64,000 bases of DNA from Bacteroidia bacterium (GTDB lineage Bacteria > Bacteroidota > Bacteroidia > J057). The position numbers were made by a program, and so were the translations under genes. How positions within the stretch are numbered: position 1 is the stretch's first letter; each line of letters begins with the position of its first letter. The stretch covers positions 4,898,001 to 4,962,000 of the forward strand of contig JAWPMV010000001.1 in assembly GCA_033391075.1 (NCBI GenBank). The letters are read 5' to 3'. Below are positions 28,150-37,141 of the stretch, one piece after another. The notes beneath the pieces are model-generated. The model was not told where the DNA came from. It did no database searches and worked only from the letters and a program-made list of their open reading frames with translations.

Positions 28150-28182
28150 AAAAAAATGATTCGATTTTCGAATCATTTTTTT
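28150..28182 (+). terminator. Orphan terminator hairpin upstream of the subtilisin gene
   Basis: AAAAAAATGATTCGA (28150-28164) and TCGAATCATTTTTTT (28168-28182) are perfectly complementary around a TTT loop. A/T tracts on both sides allow action in both directions, but the minus-strand gene starts at 27931 and the plus-strand gene at 28283, so it terminates neither. Confidence 0.75.
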
Positions 28183-28282
28183 CTTGTATACCCATTCATT
28201 TTATAAAAAAAAAATCCTAGATTATAATTCTATTACTATTAATCACTCATTATAACACTATCATTTCTAATCAATTATTTTT

Positions 28283-29506
28283 ATGAAAAGACACACTATC
28301 CTACATCTTATACTAGGGATGCTGGCTCTCTCATTCCTGGTCTATAGTTGTTCCGATGAGATCCTATCTCCTACCCCTTCCAACAATGATGAATTAGCCG
28401 AACTTATTACTTATACTGACGGAGATGTTATTCCTGGACAGTATATTGTAGTTTATAAAGATGAAGTTAATGCTATTCCCAAAAGAGCAGTTAATGCTGA
28501 AAATTTCATAAAACTCAAGCAGGACATGAAAGTTCATGCAATGTCCGTTTTGAGTGAAAACAAAATTGGGAAAAAAGAGATTTCTCAAACCTATGTAAAA
28601 ACGATACAGGGTTTTTCTCTTCAACTTACAGGTGAAGAAGTAGAAAACCTTCGTCAAGACAACAGAATTTCCTATATCGAGCAAGATAGAATGGTACACG
28701 TTGCCATGGGAGGCCCTCCCGGAGGTGGTGGTGGCGGAAGCAGCCCACAGGTTACTCCCTGGGGGATCACCAGAGTAAATGGAGGTGTTGATGGTACGGG
28801 TAAAATTGCCTATATCATTGATTCCGGTATCGACGCTTCTCATCCAGATCTTAATGTTGACGTAAGTAAAGGATTCAATGCCTTTAGTAAAGGGAAAGAT
28901 GGTGATCTGACTTTTGATGGTAGCGGACATGGAACACATGTTGCCGGTACAGTTGGTGCTATTGATAATGAAATTGGAGTGATTGGTGTTGCTGCAGGCG
29001 CTACTGTAGTTCCCGTAAAAGTACTGAACTCAAGAGGTTCCGGTTCTTATTCTGGTGTTATCGCTGGAGTGGACTATGTAGCTACTCGTAGTGATTGTGA
29101 TGCTGCAAACATGAGTTTGGGAGGCGGTTTCTCTCAAGCTGTTAATGATGCAGTTGTAGCGGCTTCTTCTCAGTGCCCATTTGCATTGGCTGCTGGTAAT
29201 GAGTCTACCAATGCTTCCTCCAAATCTCCAGCTAGTGCTAATGGAAACAATATTTATACTGTTTCTTCAATGGCACAGGGTGATAATTGGTCCAGCTTCT
29301 CAAACTACGGCAATCCTCCTGTAGACGTATGTGCTCCTGGTTCAAGTGTATATTCTACCTACAACGGAGATGGTTACGCGACCCTGAGTGGAACTTCTAT
29401 GGCCTCGCCGCATGTTTGTGGTATTTTGCTACTTGGAAACGTAAGTACTAATGGAACTGTAAACGGTGATCCTGATGGTAATGCTGATCCAATAGCTGTT
29501 CACTAG
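28283..29506 (+). CDS. Subtilisin-like serine peptidase (S8), lipoprotein
   Basis: The 407-residue precursor has a signal peptide with lipobox LVYSC (Cys23). An inhibitor I9 propeptide spans about 50-140 (GQYIVVYKDEV, YIEQDRMVHVAM), followed by a GGPPGGGGGGS linker and the S8 domain. The triad is intact: Asp in YIIDSGIDASHPDL (near 180), His in GHGTHVAGTVGA (near 216) and Ser in SGTSMASPHVCG (near 371). AAGNES carries the oxyanion Asn. There is no T9SS sorting domain; the protein ends soon after the catalytic domain. It should be an envelope-bound, self-activating endopeptidase. It is transcribed alone. Confidence 0.95.
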   Translation: MKRHTILHLILGMLALSFLVYSCSDEILSPTPSNNDELAELITYTDGDVIPGQYIVVYKDEVNAIPKRAVNAENFIKLKQDMKVHAMSVLSENKIGKKEISQTYVKTIQGFSLQLTGEEVENLRQDNRISYIEQDRMVHVAMGGPPGGGGGGSSPQVTPWGITRVNGGVDGTGKIAYIIDSGIDASHPDLNVDVSKGFNAFSKGKDGDLTFDGSGHGTHVAGTVGAIDNEIGVIGVAAGATVVPVKVLNSRGSGSYSGVIAGVDYVATRSDCDAANMSLGGGFSQAVNDAVVAASSQCPFALAAGNESTNASSKSPASANGNNIYTVSSMAQGDNWSSFSNYGNPPVDVCAPGSSVYSTYNGDGYATLSGTSMASPHVCGILLLGNVSTNGTVNGDPDGNADPIAVH

Positions 29507-29527
29507 CAATAAAAAATCATAAATATA

Positions 29528-29555
29528 AAAAGGCGGTCCTTTGCGTCCGCCTTTT
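29528..29555 (+). terminator. Rho-independent terminator of the subtilisin gene
   Basis: AAAAGGCGG (29528-29536) and CCGCCTTTT (29547-29555) pair around a ten-base loop, 22 bases after the stop codon. Confidence 0.9.
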
Positions 29556-29578
29556 CTCTTTATTCTCTATATTTATTT

Positions 29579-31135
29579 ATGAAACTCAATTCGAAGCACT
29601 ATCTATTATTTCTTTCTTTTCTTGAAGGAGGTTCAGTTATGGCCTGTGAGCTAATAGGAGCCAAACTTCTGGCACCTTACTTCGGCACCTCTCTTTATAT
29701 ATGGGCAGCTGCCCTCGCTTTAACCCTGGGTGGCCTGACAAGTGGGTATTATCTGGGTGGGATTCTCTCCAAAAAATATTCTGGAAGTAATACGTTGCTG
29801 TATAAAGTACTCATTGCAGCTGGAGTTTTACTTTGTCTTATGCCTTTTACCAGTGAATTTATCATGGAAAAGTGTATAGGAATGTCACTGGAGATGGGTT
29901 CGATTATCTCCTTGCTGATTTTTATGTTTCCACCATTGGTTTTTATGGGAATGACTTCACCCATTATTATTAATCTTCTAACTGAAGAAGTGGATTCAGC
30001 AGGGAATAGCGCAGGAAATGTATATGCTATTTCAACTCTTGGAGGCATTAGCCTGACTTTTCTTATGGGTTTCTATGTAATCCCCGAATTTGGGCTTCAA
30101 ATGCCAGCGATCATTGTTGGCCTCATTCTGGCCCTTTTCCCAATGGTTTCTCTTCTAAGTACATCCCGAAAGAAAGAGGTAGGAATAGCGGGCTTACTTT
30201 TACTCATGGCTGTCTCTTTGAGTTCATGGACAGGTAAAAATTATACAGATGAATACAAAGTTCTCTATCAATCCGAAGGTATTTTGGGTCAGGTAAAAGT
30301 TGTTGATCACCCTTCTTATGAAATCACAGAGGATGCTCGAACCGGAAGGGCACTTATTGTCAATAATACCCTTCAAACCTATGTGGGTCTGGAAGATGAT
30401 ATGAAATACAGTATCTGGAGCTGGTCCCATTATTTCCCTACAGCTGCCTCTATCTTTCCCAAAGGAAGCAAAGTACTCCTATTGGGTTTGGGTGGTGGAA
30501 CGCTAGTCAAACAACTGGAACGCCTGGGATTTGATACGGATGTTGTTGAAATTGATCGGAGGGTACACGAAGTCTCGGTTCAATACTTTAACATGAATCC
30601 GGATATTCCCGTGATTATAGATGATGCTCGCCATTATATTAAAACCACCCCAAAAAAATATGATATAATCATTTTCGATACTTTTCTGAGTGAATCTGTT
30701 CCTGAACACTTATTAACAATAGAAGGCTTCGAGGATACGAAGAGGATATTAAAGCCCTCTGGTATGATTATGTGCAATTTTTATGGTTTTATAAAAGGAA
30801 ACAGAGGCCGGGCGGCCAGATCTGTATACAAAACATTTACGGAATCAGGGTTTACCACTGAAATTCTGGCGACTCCTGGTACTGAGTACAATCGCAACCT
30901 CATTTTCCTTGCAAGTTTTGAAAAAAAGGATTTTGATCTGAGTAATTATGAAGAACCTAATTATCCTAAAATTGAGGACTTGTATAGTTATTTCATCGAA
31001 CCCAAAACCCTGGATTTAAGTGAAGCAAAATTGCTCTCTGATGCAAAACCCCAGCTTTCCAAATTATATTCAAATGCATCCAGAGAATGGAAAAGAAGTT
31101 ATAATGCCTATTATAGAAAACATTTTTACAAATAG
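29579..31135 (+). CDS. Membrane-embedded spermidine synthase-like protein
   Basis: The 518-residue protein has an N-terminal half with about six to seven transmembrane helices (FLSFLEGGSVMACELIGAKLL, IWAAALALTLGGLTSGYYLGG, SLLIFMFPPLVFMGMTSPIII) and a C-terminal Rossmann methyltransferase-like domain (about 230-480). VLLLGLGGGTLVKQL followed by DVVEIDRRVHEVS is the nucleotide-binding motif, and DDARHYIKTTPKKYDIIIFDTF matches the catalytic loop of polyamine aminopropyltransferases. It belongs to the fused membrane/spermidine synthase family, whose real substrates are mostly unknown; polyamine synthesis is possible but not shown. The gene converges with the epimerase gene, leaving 12 bases between stop codons. 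Confidence 0.85.
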   Translation: MKLNSKHYLLFLSFLEGGSVMACELIGAKLLAPYFGTSLYIWAAALALTLGGLTSGYYLGGILSKKYSGSNTLLYKVLIAAGVLLCLMPFTSEFIMEKCIGMSLEMGSIISLLIFMFPPLVFMGMTSPIIINLLTEEVDSAGNSAGNVYAISTLGGISLTFLMGFYVIPEFGLQMPAIIVGLILALFPMVSLLSTSRKKEVGIAGLLLLMAVSLSSWTGKNYTDEYKVLYQSEGILGQVKVVDHPSYEITEDARTGRALIVNNTLQTYVGLEDDMKYSIWSWSHYFPTAASIFPKGSKVLLLGLGGGTLVKQLERLGFDTDVVEIDRRVHEVSVQYFNMNPDIPVIIDDARHYIKTTPKKYDIIIFDTFLSESVPEHLLTIEGFEDTKRILKPSGMIMCNFYGFIKGNRGRAARSVYKTFTESGFTTEILATPGTEYNRNLIFLASFEKKDFDLSNYEEPNYPKIEDLYSYFIEPKTLDLSEAKLLSDAKPQLSKLYSNASREWKRSYNAYYRKHFYK

Positions 31136-31147
31136 ACTTGGGTGGAG

Positions 31148-32113
31148 TTATACAGCTCCATTTTCTACAGTATAGGAAATCGATTTTGCCTTCTGTTGAG
31201 ATTCCTTCTTTTTCAACAGATCCTCCAAACAGCTTTCCATATCCTCATACAAAAATCGGTAATCCATCCTCAACAACTTTTCCGGATATACCTTCCGGCT
31301 TTTGAGAATCAATTCTGTCTCAGTACCCATAAAAATCGCTCCAAATTCCAGCAGCCATTTGGGTTGAGGTATAATAAAAGGAGGCTTAAGCTTTTCTCTG
31401 AGGAGGTGAAAGAAGTCCCTATTGCGGAGATAATTTGGAGCACAAAGGTTAAAGATTCCTTCCTTTTCCTCTTCCATCAAATGATCTATGGCCCGGCAAA
31501 AGTCATCTACATGAATCCAACTGATCCATTGCCTTCCATTGCCTTGAGGCGAACACAAGCCTTTTTTAGCTAGATCCCGCATCACAGGATAGGCACCTCC
31601 TTCATTTCCAAAAACAATGGCTGTTCTCAGGATCAGCTTCTTCGTTTCAGGGAGTTGGTAGCTTTCAAAAGCTGCTTCCCAGTCCTTGGCAACAAGGACC
31701 GAGAAGTCATCTGCAATCCTTCCCAGATGTTCCGTATTGTGAGGAGCATCACCTTCTGTGTGTTCGTATATGGTAGCTGTAGAGGAATTGATCCAGTATT
31801 TTGGGGCAGGTGAAAAGACCTGTAGCGCCTTGCCCAGAATATGTGTGCTATTGAGTCGACTGCTTCTTATGAGGGCTTTATTCTTTTCGGTATACCGGCA
31901 GTTTACACTTTTACCCGCCAGATTGATCAAGGCATAGGTGCCTTCCAGGAGGTAGCACCATTCCCCAAAACTCTCTCCATCCCAGTAGACTTCATTCGGG
32001 CCGAGGGGATTGCGGGTGAGGAGGTAAACTTCAAATCCTATTTCTGTAAAATAGGATTGTAATGCTCTCCCGAGAAAACCTGTTCCACCTGCTATGACGA
32101 TTCGTTTTTTCAT
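31148..32113 (-). CDS. TIGR01777 family NAD(P)-dependent epimerase-like protein
   Basis: The start is set at the ATG at 32113 because the protein then begins MKKRIVIAGGTGFLGRAL, the usual Rossmann N-terminus; a frame start 33 bases earlier adds unrelated residues. The 321-residue product is an extended SDR-like protein with GGTGFLG dinucleotide binding, YWDGESFG, ALINLAGKSVN, a WINSSTATIYEHTEG active-site region (with Tyr but no canonical YxxxK), and a C-terminal DUF1731-like part (FLYEDMESCLEDLLKKK). Family members such as E. coli YfcH have no firmly known substrate. It is cytoplasmic. Confidence 0.9.
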   Translation of the reverse strand: MKKRIVIAGGTGFLGRALQSYFTEIGFEVYLLTRNPLGPNEVYWDGESFGEWCYLLEGTYALINLAGKSVNCRYTEKNKALIRSSRLNSTHILGKALQVFSPAPKYWINSSTATIYEHTEGDAPHNTEHLGRIADDFSVLVAKDWEAAFESYQLPETKKLILRTAIVFGNEGGAYPVMRDLAKKGLCSPQGNGRQWISWIHVDDFCRAIDHLMEEEKEGIFNLCAPNYLRNRDFFHLLREKLKPPFIIPQPKWLLEFGAIFMGTETELILKSRKVYPEKLLRMDYRFLYEDMESCLEDLLKKKESQQKAKSISYTVENGAV

Positions 32114-32260
32114 GTGTAGCTTGTTTATATCTGCTAAACGAAACAAATATAATAAAGTTTCAGAAAATACTGAAAGTTATGAATTATATTTTCAAGCATT
32201 AGAATACGGGATTTCCCGGCGCACTTCCCAACCCAAGACCAAGGCTCGAAATGACAAAAG

Positions 32261-32290
32261 AAAAGCCCTCACCTATCGGTGAGGGCTTTT
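32261..32290 (-). terminator. Rho-independent terminator of the radical SAM gene
   Basis: AAAAGCCCTCACC and GGTGAGGGCTTTT (32261-32273, 32278-32290) are perfect inverted arms around a TATC loop, with T-rich DNA on both sides. A degenerate copy of the intergenic repeat family (GGCTCGAAATGACA) lies immediately to its left, near 32242-32256. Confidence 0.93.
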
Positions 32291-32317
32291 CTTTTATCCA
32301 AATGCAGCAGAATTCAC

Positions 32318-33856
32318 TTAGGCATGCTGCCGCTTACTTTTTTCCAAATAAGCATTGGGATTGTGGTATAAGGCTCCTTCCGGTAGCCATTCCCATAGGC
32401 CTTTTAAATCCTTTTTCACCATATCAACATAGAATTGAGGCAAAACCTGACTTTCTCCTTCAAAGAAATCCCTAAACTTTGAGTCTTCAATCAGGTTATT
32501 CCGAACTTTCTTGAAATATTTGATTCTACCGTATCCTTCATTTGAAATCGCCCGAATCACATTGAGGTATTTTGCAGTCCATACTTTGGAATGCGTAAAG
32601 CGGCGATAAACCGCTCTATTTGAAAAAGTGTATTCGGTCAAATCAATCACTTTATCATAAAAATCAACCCATTCATAATTCCTGGGTTTAAGATTCATGG
32701 CATGGTGATTATTCAAAAAGTGGAAGGGGAAAGGCAAAACCCGATTTTCCTGCTGGTATTCCAGGTTTAAAGGAGCGGCTTCTCCAAAGGAAGTCAGGAG
32801 TGAATATCCAGGAAAAGCTGCGGGAGACATATCCACAAAGCGCTTGGTCAGTTCGAAAGGTTCATCTCCCTCATCGCTATCCAATCCCAACACAAAATTG
32901 GTTTGCACATAGGGGATATAATCAAAAATCATGTTTACATGTTCAGAAACCCTATTCAATTTCTCTTCTCCTTCCCGACGTGCGGTACGAGATTTATTTC
33001 CCATATCGTACCAGGATTCTATCCCGGGTAGCATCCCTACAAACCCATTTTGCTTCAGCACCTTTAGGTGATCTTCTGTTAAAATCGAAAGACTACTTTC
33101 AGCTATATGTCTAATCTTTCCATTGGGAGCAACAGAAGCGATTGCCTCCATATAGTCATCGAAACGAACCCCAAAATTGGGATCATGCCATCCCACGATA
33201 GGGTCTTTAAATTTCCCCAACAAAAACTTGAGATCAGATTTCATAATCTCAAAGTCCAGGGGCTGGTATTTGACTACAGAATCAATACAAAAGGAACAGG
33301 TATAGGGACAACCCATACTTCCAATCATATTTACAAATTTGAGTAAAGGCGCTTTTTTGAGGGTTTGCTCGACAAATTTCCAGCGATCTCTCAAACTCGG
33401 CAGACTACGAGGTTGGTTCTTTGCGGCCAAATAGGTTCCTTCTTTTCCCTGAGATACACAATTATCCAGGATCTCATCCAGCACTTCTTCATTCGTAAAT
33501 CCTACTACATAATCAAAGTATTTCAGTGCATCTTCCGGATAACATCTTGCATGAGGCCCTCCTAACACCGTGACAACACCTTTTGATTGCAGAAGATTAC
33601 TAAGTGAATAAGCCAAAAAGGCAGCTTGAGTAAATCCACAAATAAATACCAGGTCCACATCTTGTGGAATTTCTTTTTCCAGATCTTCGAGTCCTGTAAA
33701 ACAGATAAGTTCTACATCATGTCCTCTTTGGTCGCACCAGGTGGCGATAACCTGTGGCATGATACTCGCAAAATTTGCATGCATAACTCTTGCCCATAGG
33801 GATTTATTAGGCCCCTTGCTAATAAGGTCAATGACCCCAACTTTTAATTTTGACAT
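32318..33856 (-). CDS. B12-binding-type radical SAM protein
   Basis: The 512-residue protein has an N-terminal Rossmann-like B12-binding-type domain (1-140; VDLVFICGFTQAAFLAYSL, VVTVLGGPHARCYPEDAL) without the DxHxxG cobalamin His. A radical SAM domain follows (about 180-400). The iron-sulfur motif SMGCPYTCSFCIDSV (CxxxCxxC) lies near residue 190. Further landmarks are DPIVGWHDPNFGVRFDDY, a MLPGIESWYDMG segment and FVLGLDSDEGDEP. The C-terminal 120 residues are basic and helical. It probably carries out a radical-based methylation, cyclisation or related modification, but no neighbouring biosynthetic gene points to a substrate. It forms a single transcription unit. Confidence 0.85.
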   Translation of the reverse strand: MSKLKVGVIDLISKGPNKSLWARVMHANFASIMPQVIATWCDQRGHDVELICFTGLEDLEKEIPQDVDLVFICGFTQAAFLAYSLSNLLQSKGVVTVLGGPHARCYPEDALKYFDYVVGFTNEEVLDEILDNCVSQGKEGTYLAAKNQPRSLPSLRDRWKFVEQTLKKAPLLKFVNMIGSMGCPYTCSFCIDSVVKYQPLDFEIMKSDLKFLLGKFKDPIVGWHDPNFGVRFDDYMEAIASVAPNGKIRHIAESSLSILTEDHLKVLKQNGFVGMLPGIESWYDMGNKSRTARREGEEKLNRVSEHVNMIFDYIPYVQTNFVLGLDSDEGDEPFELTKRFVDMSPAAFPGYSLLTSFGEAAPLNLEYQQENRVLPFPFHFLNNHHAMNLKPRNYEWVDFYDKVIDLTEYTFSNRAVYRRFTHSKVWTAKYLNVIRAISNEGYGRIKYFKKVRNNLIEDSKFRDFFEGESQVLPQFYVDMVKKDLKGLWEWLPEGALYHNPNAYLEKSKRQHA

Positions 33857-34332
33857 AGATATAGGTTGTAGGGTTTTGGTACTGGGTAGTAAAGAAGCAG
33901 TCTGGATTTCAGCTAGGAGATTATAGAAATCCGTCTTGTGTAAACTGAAAAATAGGAGAGGAGAATCTGTAAAGAGCTAAACTTATTCCGTAAAGCCAAA
34001 AATCAGCTACTTTTTGAATCGATTTTGACATAATAATTCCTTAGAATATCTAAAAAGACGCTATTTCTATCTAATAGGATGCATTTGGCGGGAAATAGAG
34101 CCAGGATATTGCGCTTGGGGAAGAAATTCTTCCTGCATATTGCTTCATCTGACATTTTTAGGAGAGAAATGGGAAAAGCTGCTGGCGATGGGGAAAAGGC
34201 CCTTAAGGCGGTCTGACTTAGAGCGGCTGGACCTGGGACCTGGCAGCATAAAAAACAAAAGCAGTCATAGCTGAACAAAGCGGAGAACTTCAATTCAGCA
34301 GTCAATTCTTTTCCTTATTTATTCTGAGGGGT
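33857..34332. other. Intergenic gap with an inverted repeat and a doubtful 45-codon frame
   Basis: The 5' side of the radical SAM gene carries GGATTTC/GAAATCC inverted arms (33904-33910, 33926-33932). On the plus strand a 45-codon frame at 34079-34216 begins MHLAGNRARILRLGKKFF and is basic; it has no recognisable family and could be chance. No promoter or RNA gene is secure. Confidence 0.35.
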
Positions 34333-34359
34333 AAAAAGGAGGAAAGTTTCCCTCCTTTT
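34333..34359 (-). terminator. Terminator of the oxygen-sensing kinase/regulator operon
   Basis: AAAAAGGAGG (34333-34342) and CCTCCTTTT (34351-34359) pair around AAAGTTTC, with the T tract on the minus strand just after the regulator stop codon at 34380. Confidence 0.85.
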
Positions 34360-34379
34360 CTTGAATTCTATGGAATAGA

Positions 34380-35438
34380 TTAAAATCTAATTCCTCTAAT
34401 TCCTTCCGGCTTCAAAATCTCTATTTCGCTTTGACGTGTATTGAGCAAGCCTTCTGATTTGAATTCAGATAGCACGCGGATGACACACTCTTTTGAGGTG
34501 CCAACTATGCTGGCCAAATTATCCCGGGAGAGAGAGATTTTAAATTCCTCCTTGTCTTGTTCCTGGTATTTATCGTAAAGACGCATGAGGGCATCTGCTA
34601 CACGTTTACGGACGGTATCATAGGCCAGATGAAGAAGTTGTTCCTCCTTTTCGGCCAAATCCCTAGATAGCAATCGAATAAATTTGTGAGAGACATCTCG
34701 ATTGTTGTACATCAGGGCAAGGAAATCTTCTTTAGGGATGAGGATAACTTCACTTTCTTCCAAAGCCATTGCAGAGTCCACATAGGGTGAATCTTTCAGT
34801 AAAGAATTGTAGCCAATAAAATCTCCGGCTTTGTATAAGCCTTCTACATATTCTTTGGCATCTTCATTGGTTTTGTAAGTCTTAATCCGACCGGAATTGA
34901 TAAAATAGAGATAGTAAGAATTGTGCCCTTCTTCAAAGATCAGGTCCTTGGGTTTATACATTCTTTTCTCCCGATCCTCCGCCAACATATCCAATGCTCC
35001 TTTCGCCCGAACCTCGTCTACAAACTGCGTCAGCTCCTCTTCATTTCCTACATTCAGGGAACTGATACTCTCAACCTTTTTCTTCCGCATCTCTATGGCA
35101 TCCAACAACTCTACATCTTCAAAAGGTTTGGTCAGATAATCATCTGCTCCAAGGTTCATCCCCTTCCGAAAATCAGCTTTTTCGGCTTTAGCAGTTAGAA
35201 AAATAAAGGGAATTCCAGCTGTTTTGGGATTTCTACTCAACATATGCAATACTCCATACCCATCTAACTCTGGCATCATGATATCACAAATGATGAGCTC
35301 AGGGTCCACCTCACCGGCAAGCTGGACACCTCTTTTTCCATGTTCGGCAGTCATGACTTCGTAGCCTGCCAGTTCCAGGATTTCCGCAGTATTCTCGCGC
35401 ATATCCGGATTGTCTTCTATCAGGAGGATTTTATTCAT
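34380..35438 (-). CDS. Response regulator fused to a CRP/FNR-type DNA-binding domain (FixJ-FixK hybrid-like)
   Basis: The 352-residue protein has a receiver domain (1-120; phospho-acceptor Asp52 in LIICDIMMPELDG, Thr82 and Lys104), a cyclic-nucleotide-binding-fold domain (about 150-260; IFEEGHNSYYLYFINSGRIK, YKAGDFIGYNSLL), a dimerisation helix and a Crp-type winged helix (about 285-345). The recognition helix TSKECVIRVLSEF (314-326) keeps Glu317 and Arg321, equivalent to the base-contacting Glu181 and Arg185 of CRP. There is no N-terminal Cys cluster, so it does not sense O2 through an FNR iron-sulfur centre. Its gene overlaps the FixL-like kinase gene by eight bases. It likely binds the TGAC-N4-GTCA sites upstream of the two neighbouring usp operons, including its own. 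Confidence 0.92.
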   Translation of the reverse strand: MNKILLIEDNPDMRENTAEILELAGYEVMTAEHGKRGVQLAGEVDPELIICDIMMPELDGYGVLHMLSRNPKTAGIPFIFLTAKAEKADFRKGMNLGADDYLTKPFEDVELLDAIEMRKKKVESISSLNVGNEEELTQFVDEVRAKGALDMLAEDREKRMYKPKDLIFEEGHNSYYLYFINSGRIKTYKTNEDAKEYVEGLYKAGDFIGYNSLLKDSPYVDSAMALEESEVILIPKEDFLALMYNNRDVSHKFIRLLSRDLAEKEEQLLHLAYDTVRKRVADALMRLYDKYQEQDKEEFKISLSRDNLASIVGTSKECVIRVLSEFKSEGLLNTRQSEIEILKPEGIRGIRF

Positions 35439-37098
35439 TAGCTTTTACCTTACGAGGAAACCTGATGGAGAATTCAGTTCCCTCATTTAATTTACTTTTT
35501 GCCTCTATCTCTCCATTCATTAATTCTACATGCCTTTTTACTATGCTTAGTCCTAGACCAGTTCCCTGGATATTGCCGGCATTTTTTGCCCTGAAAAATC
35601 GCTCAAACAGATGTTGCATCTCCTCTTCCGGAATTCCCATCCCTCTATCAATCACTTTGAGGAAGAGGCTGTCTTTGGTCAATTTGCTTAGCAATTGTAT
35701 CTGAGTGTTTTCGGCTGAGTATTTAACTGCATTAGACAGCAAGTTGATCAAAATATTTTGGGTCAGTTTAGGATCAAGTTGGACTTCTTCCTCCAAGCCT
35801 TCATGCTGGTATTCTATGATCTGCCCATCCTTCGCCTGGGTTTCGATATCTTCGCAAACTTCCTGCGCAAGGCTCCGGATATCAAATTCCTCGGTTTCCA
35901 ATTCTACTCTTCCTTCTTCCAATTTACTTAAAGAAAGGAAATCGTTCAGGATGGCTGTCAGGTTCTTTACATTGGATTTTATCCGATTGATATGTTTATC
36001 CCTCCGATTAGCATATTCCGTATTCTGATATTTCTCAAGAAGGTTCATGGAGGAAAGGATGGTAGCCAATGGGGTCCTGAACTCATGAGAAGCCATAGAA
36101 ACAAAGCGCGACTTAAGTTCATTCAACTCTCTTTCTTTTTTCAATGCCTCCTGGGTTTCTGCTTCGCTCAATCTCAGGGCTTCTTCTATAGTCTTTCGTT
36201 CCTGTATTTCTTTTTTCAGGCCATTGATTGCCTGAGCCAAAGCACTAGTCCTGGCTTCAACTCGCTGTTCCAATTCTTCTGAATACTTTTTCAGTTCGTT
36301 TTCAAATGTCTTCTGTTCAGAAAGGTCATGGACAATACCTGCATAAAAATGCCCGGCATGTGTTTCTACCTTGCTCACCGACAGATAAAAGGGGAATAAA
36401 CTTCCGTCTTTTCTTTTCCCTTCCACTTCTCGACCTATACCCACAATTTTAGCTCTGCCTGTCTTATGGTAATTGTCCAAATATCCATCGTGGGCAGAAT
36501 GATGAGGCTCAGGCATCAACATTTTTATATTGCGCCCTATCACTTCTTCCTTATCATAGCCAAACAGAAGGGCTGCTGCAGGATTCATAGATCCTACGAT
36601 TCCTCTGGGACTGATGGTAATCACTCCGTCAACCGCATTTTCAATCAGGGCAGAAAGGAGGTTTTCATTATCGTCAAGTGAATTTTGGATTTCGCCTTTT
36701 TCTGTCTGGTCAACAATATGGGCGATCACATAGGAACCTGCATCAATTTTTATCGGATTCAAGCTAATGTCCAGGGGCATTTCTTTACCCGTGCGGGTCA
36801 ATCCTTTTAACCGTTTTACCGAATTTTTCTTGCGAGGTCCGGGGGATTGCCAGAAGGAATCTACCTGGGCGCGGTGGCCTCTACGGTACTGTCCGGGTAT
36901 CAGCTCATCCAGCTTCATGCCCAACATTTCCTGGGGATCATACTCAAATAATTCCCCTGTTCGAGCATTGGCCATAACGATCCGCGAATCCTGATCAGAC
37001 ACCAGTATCCCTTCCAGAGAATGGTCAAAGAGGGCCTTGAGAACAAGGTCAATATCGACACTAATCGCGTTTAAAGGATCTCTTGGATGCTCTGACAT
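35431..37098 (-). CDS. FixL-like PAS-heme sensor histidine kinase
   Basis: The start is set at the ATG at 37098 (555 residues); a TTG 21 bases upstream is less likely. Two PAS domains (about 15-132 and 143-262) precede a coiled coil (about 263-330), a HisKA domain (phospho-acceptor His338 in FVSMASHEFRTPL) and an HATPase domain with DRGMGIPEEEMQ and GTGLGLSIVKR. PAS2 carries the FixL heme signature: MPEPHHSAHDGY with His203, then VGIGREVEGKRKDGS with Arg223. Their spacing of 20 residues equals that of the heme ligand His200 and O2-sensing Arg220 of Bradyrhizobium FixL. PAS1 resembles it but lacks the GIGR element. The kinase has no membrane segment. It should sense O2 (or NO/CO) and phosphorylate the overlapping REC-CRP regulator. 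Confidence 0.92.
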   Translation of the reverse strand: MSEHPRDPLNAISVDIDLVLKALFDHSLEGILVSDQDSRIVMANARTGELFEYDPQEMLGMKLDELIPGQYRRGHRAQVDSFWQSPGPRKKNSVKRLKGLTRTGKEMPLDISLNPIKIDAGSYVIAHIVDQTEKGEIQNSLDDNENLLSALIENAVDGVITISPRGIVGSMNPAAALLFGYDKEEVIGRNIKMLMPEPHHSAHDGYLDNYHKTGRAKIVGIGREVEGKRKDGSLFPFYLSVSKVETHAGHFYAGIVHDLSEQKTFENELKKYSEELEQRVEARTSALAQAINGLKKEIQERKTIEEALRLSEAETQEALKKERELNELKSRFVSMASHEFRTPLATILSSMNLLEKYQNTEYANRRDKHINRIKSNVKNLTAILNDFLSLSKLEEGRVELETEEFDIRSLAQEVCEDIETQAKDGQIIEYQHEGLEEEVQLDPKLTQNILINLLSNAVKYSAENTQIQLLSKLTKDSLFLKVIDRGMGIPEEEMQHLFERFFRAKNAGNIQGTGLGLSIVKRHVELMNGEIEAKSKLNEGTEFSIRFPRKVKANE

Positions 37099-37141
37099 AT
37101 GCTTATCTTTCTTTAGCAATTAAGATAAGGAAGAAGGAATA

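Noticed and set aside
31143-31165. TGGAG/CTCCA hairpin between the spermidine synthase-like and epimerase genes
   Set aside because: Only five base pairs and overlapping the stop codon of the epimerase gene; too weak to call a terminator.
34003-34305. 100-codon minus-strand frame in the gap before the kinase/regulator operon
   Set aside because: No family, no signal peptide or plausible start context; it competes with an equally weak plus-strand frame.
34380-35438. FNR-type iron-sulfur oxygen sensing by the CRP-like regulator
   Set aside because: The protein lacks the N-terminal Cys cluster of FNR; O2 sensing is better placed in the partner kinase.
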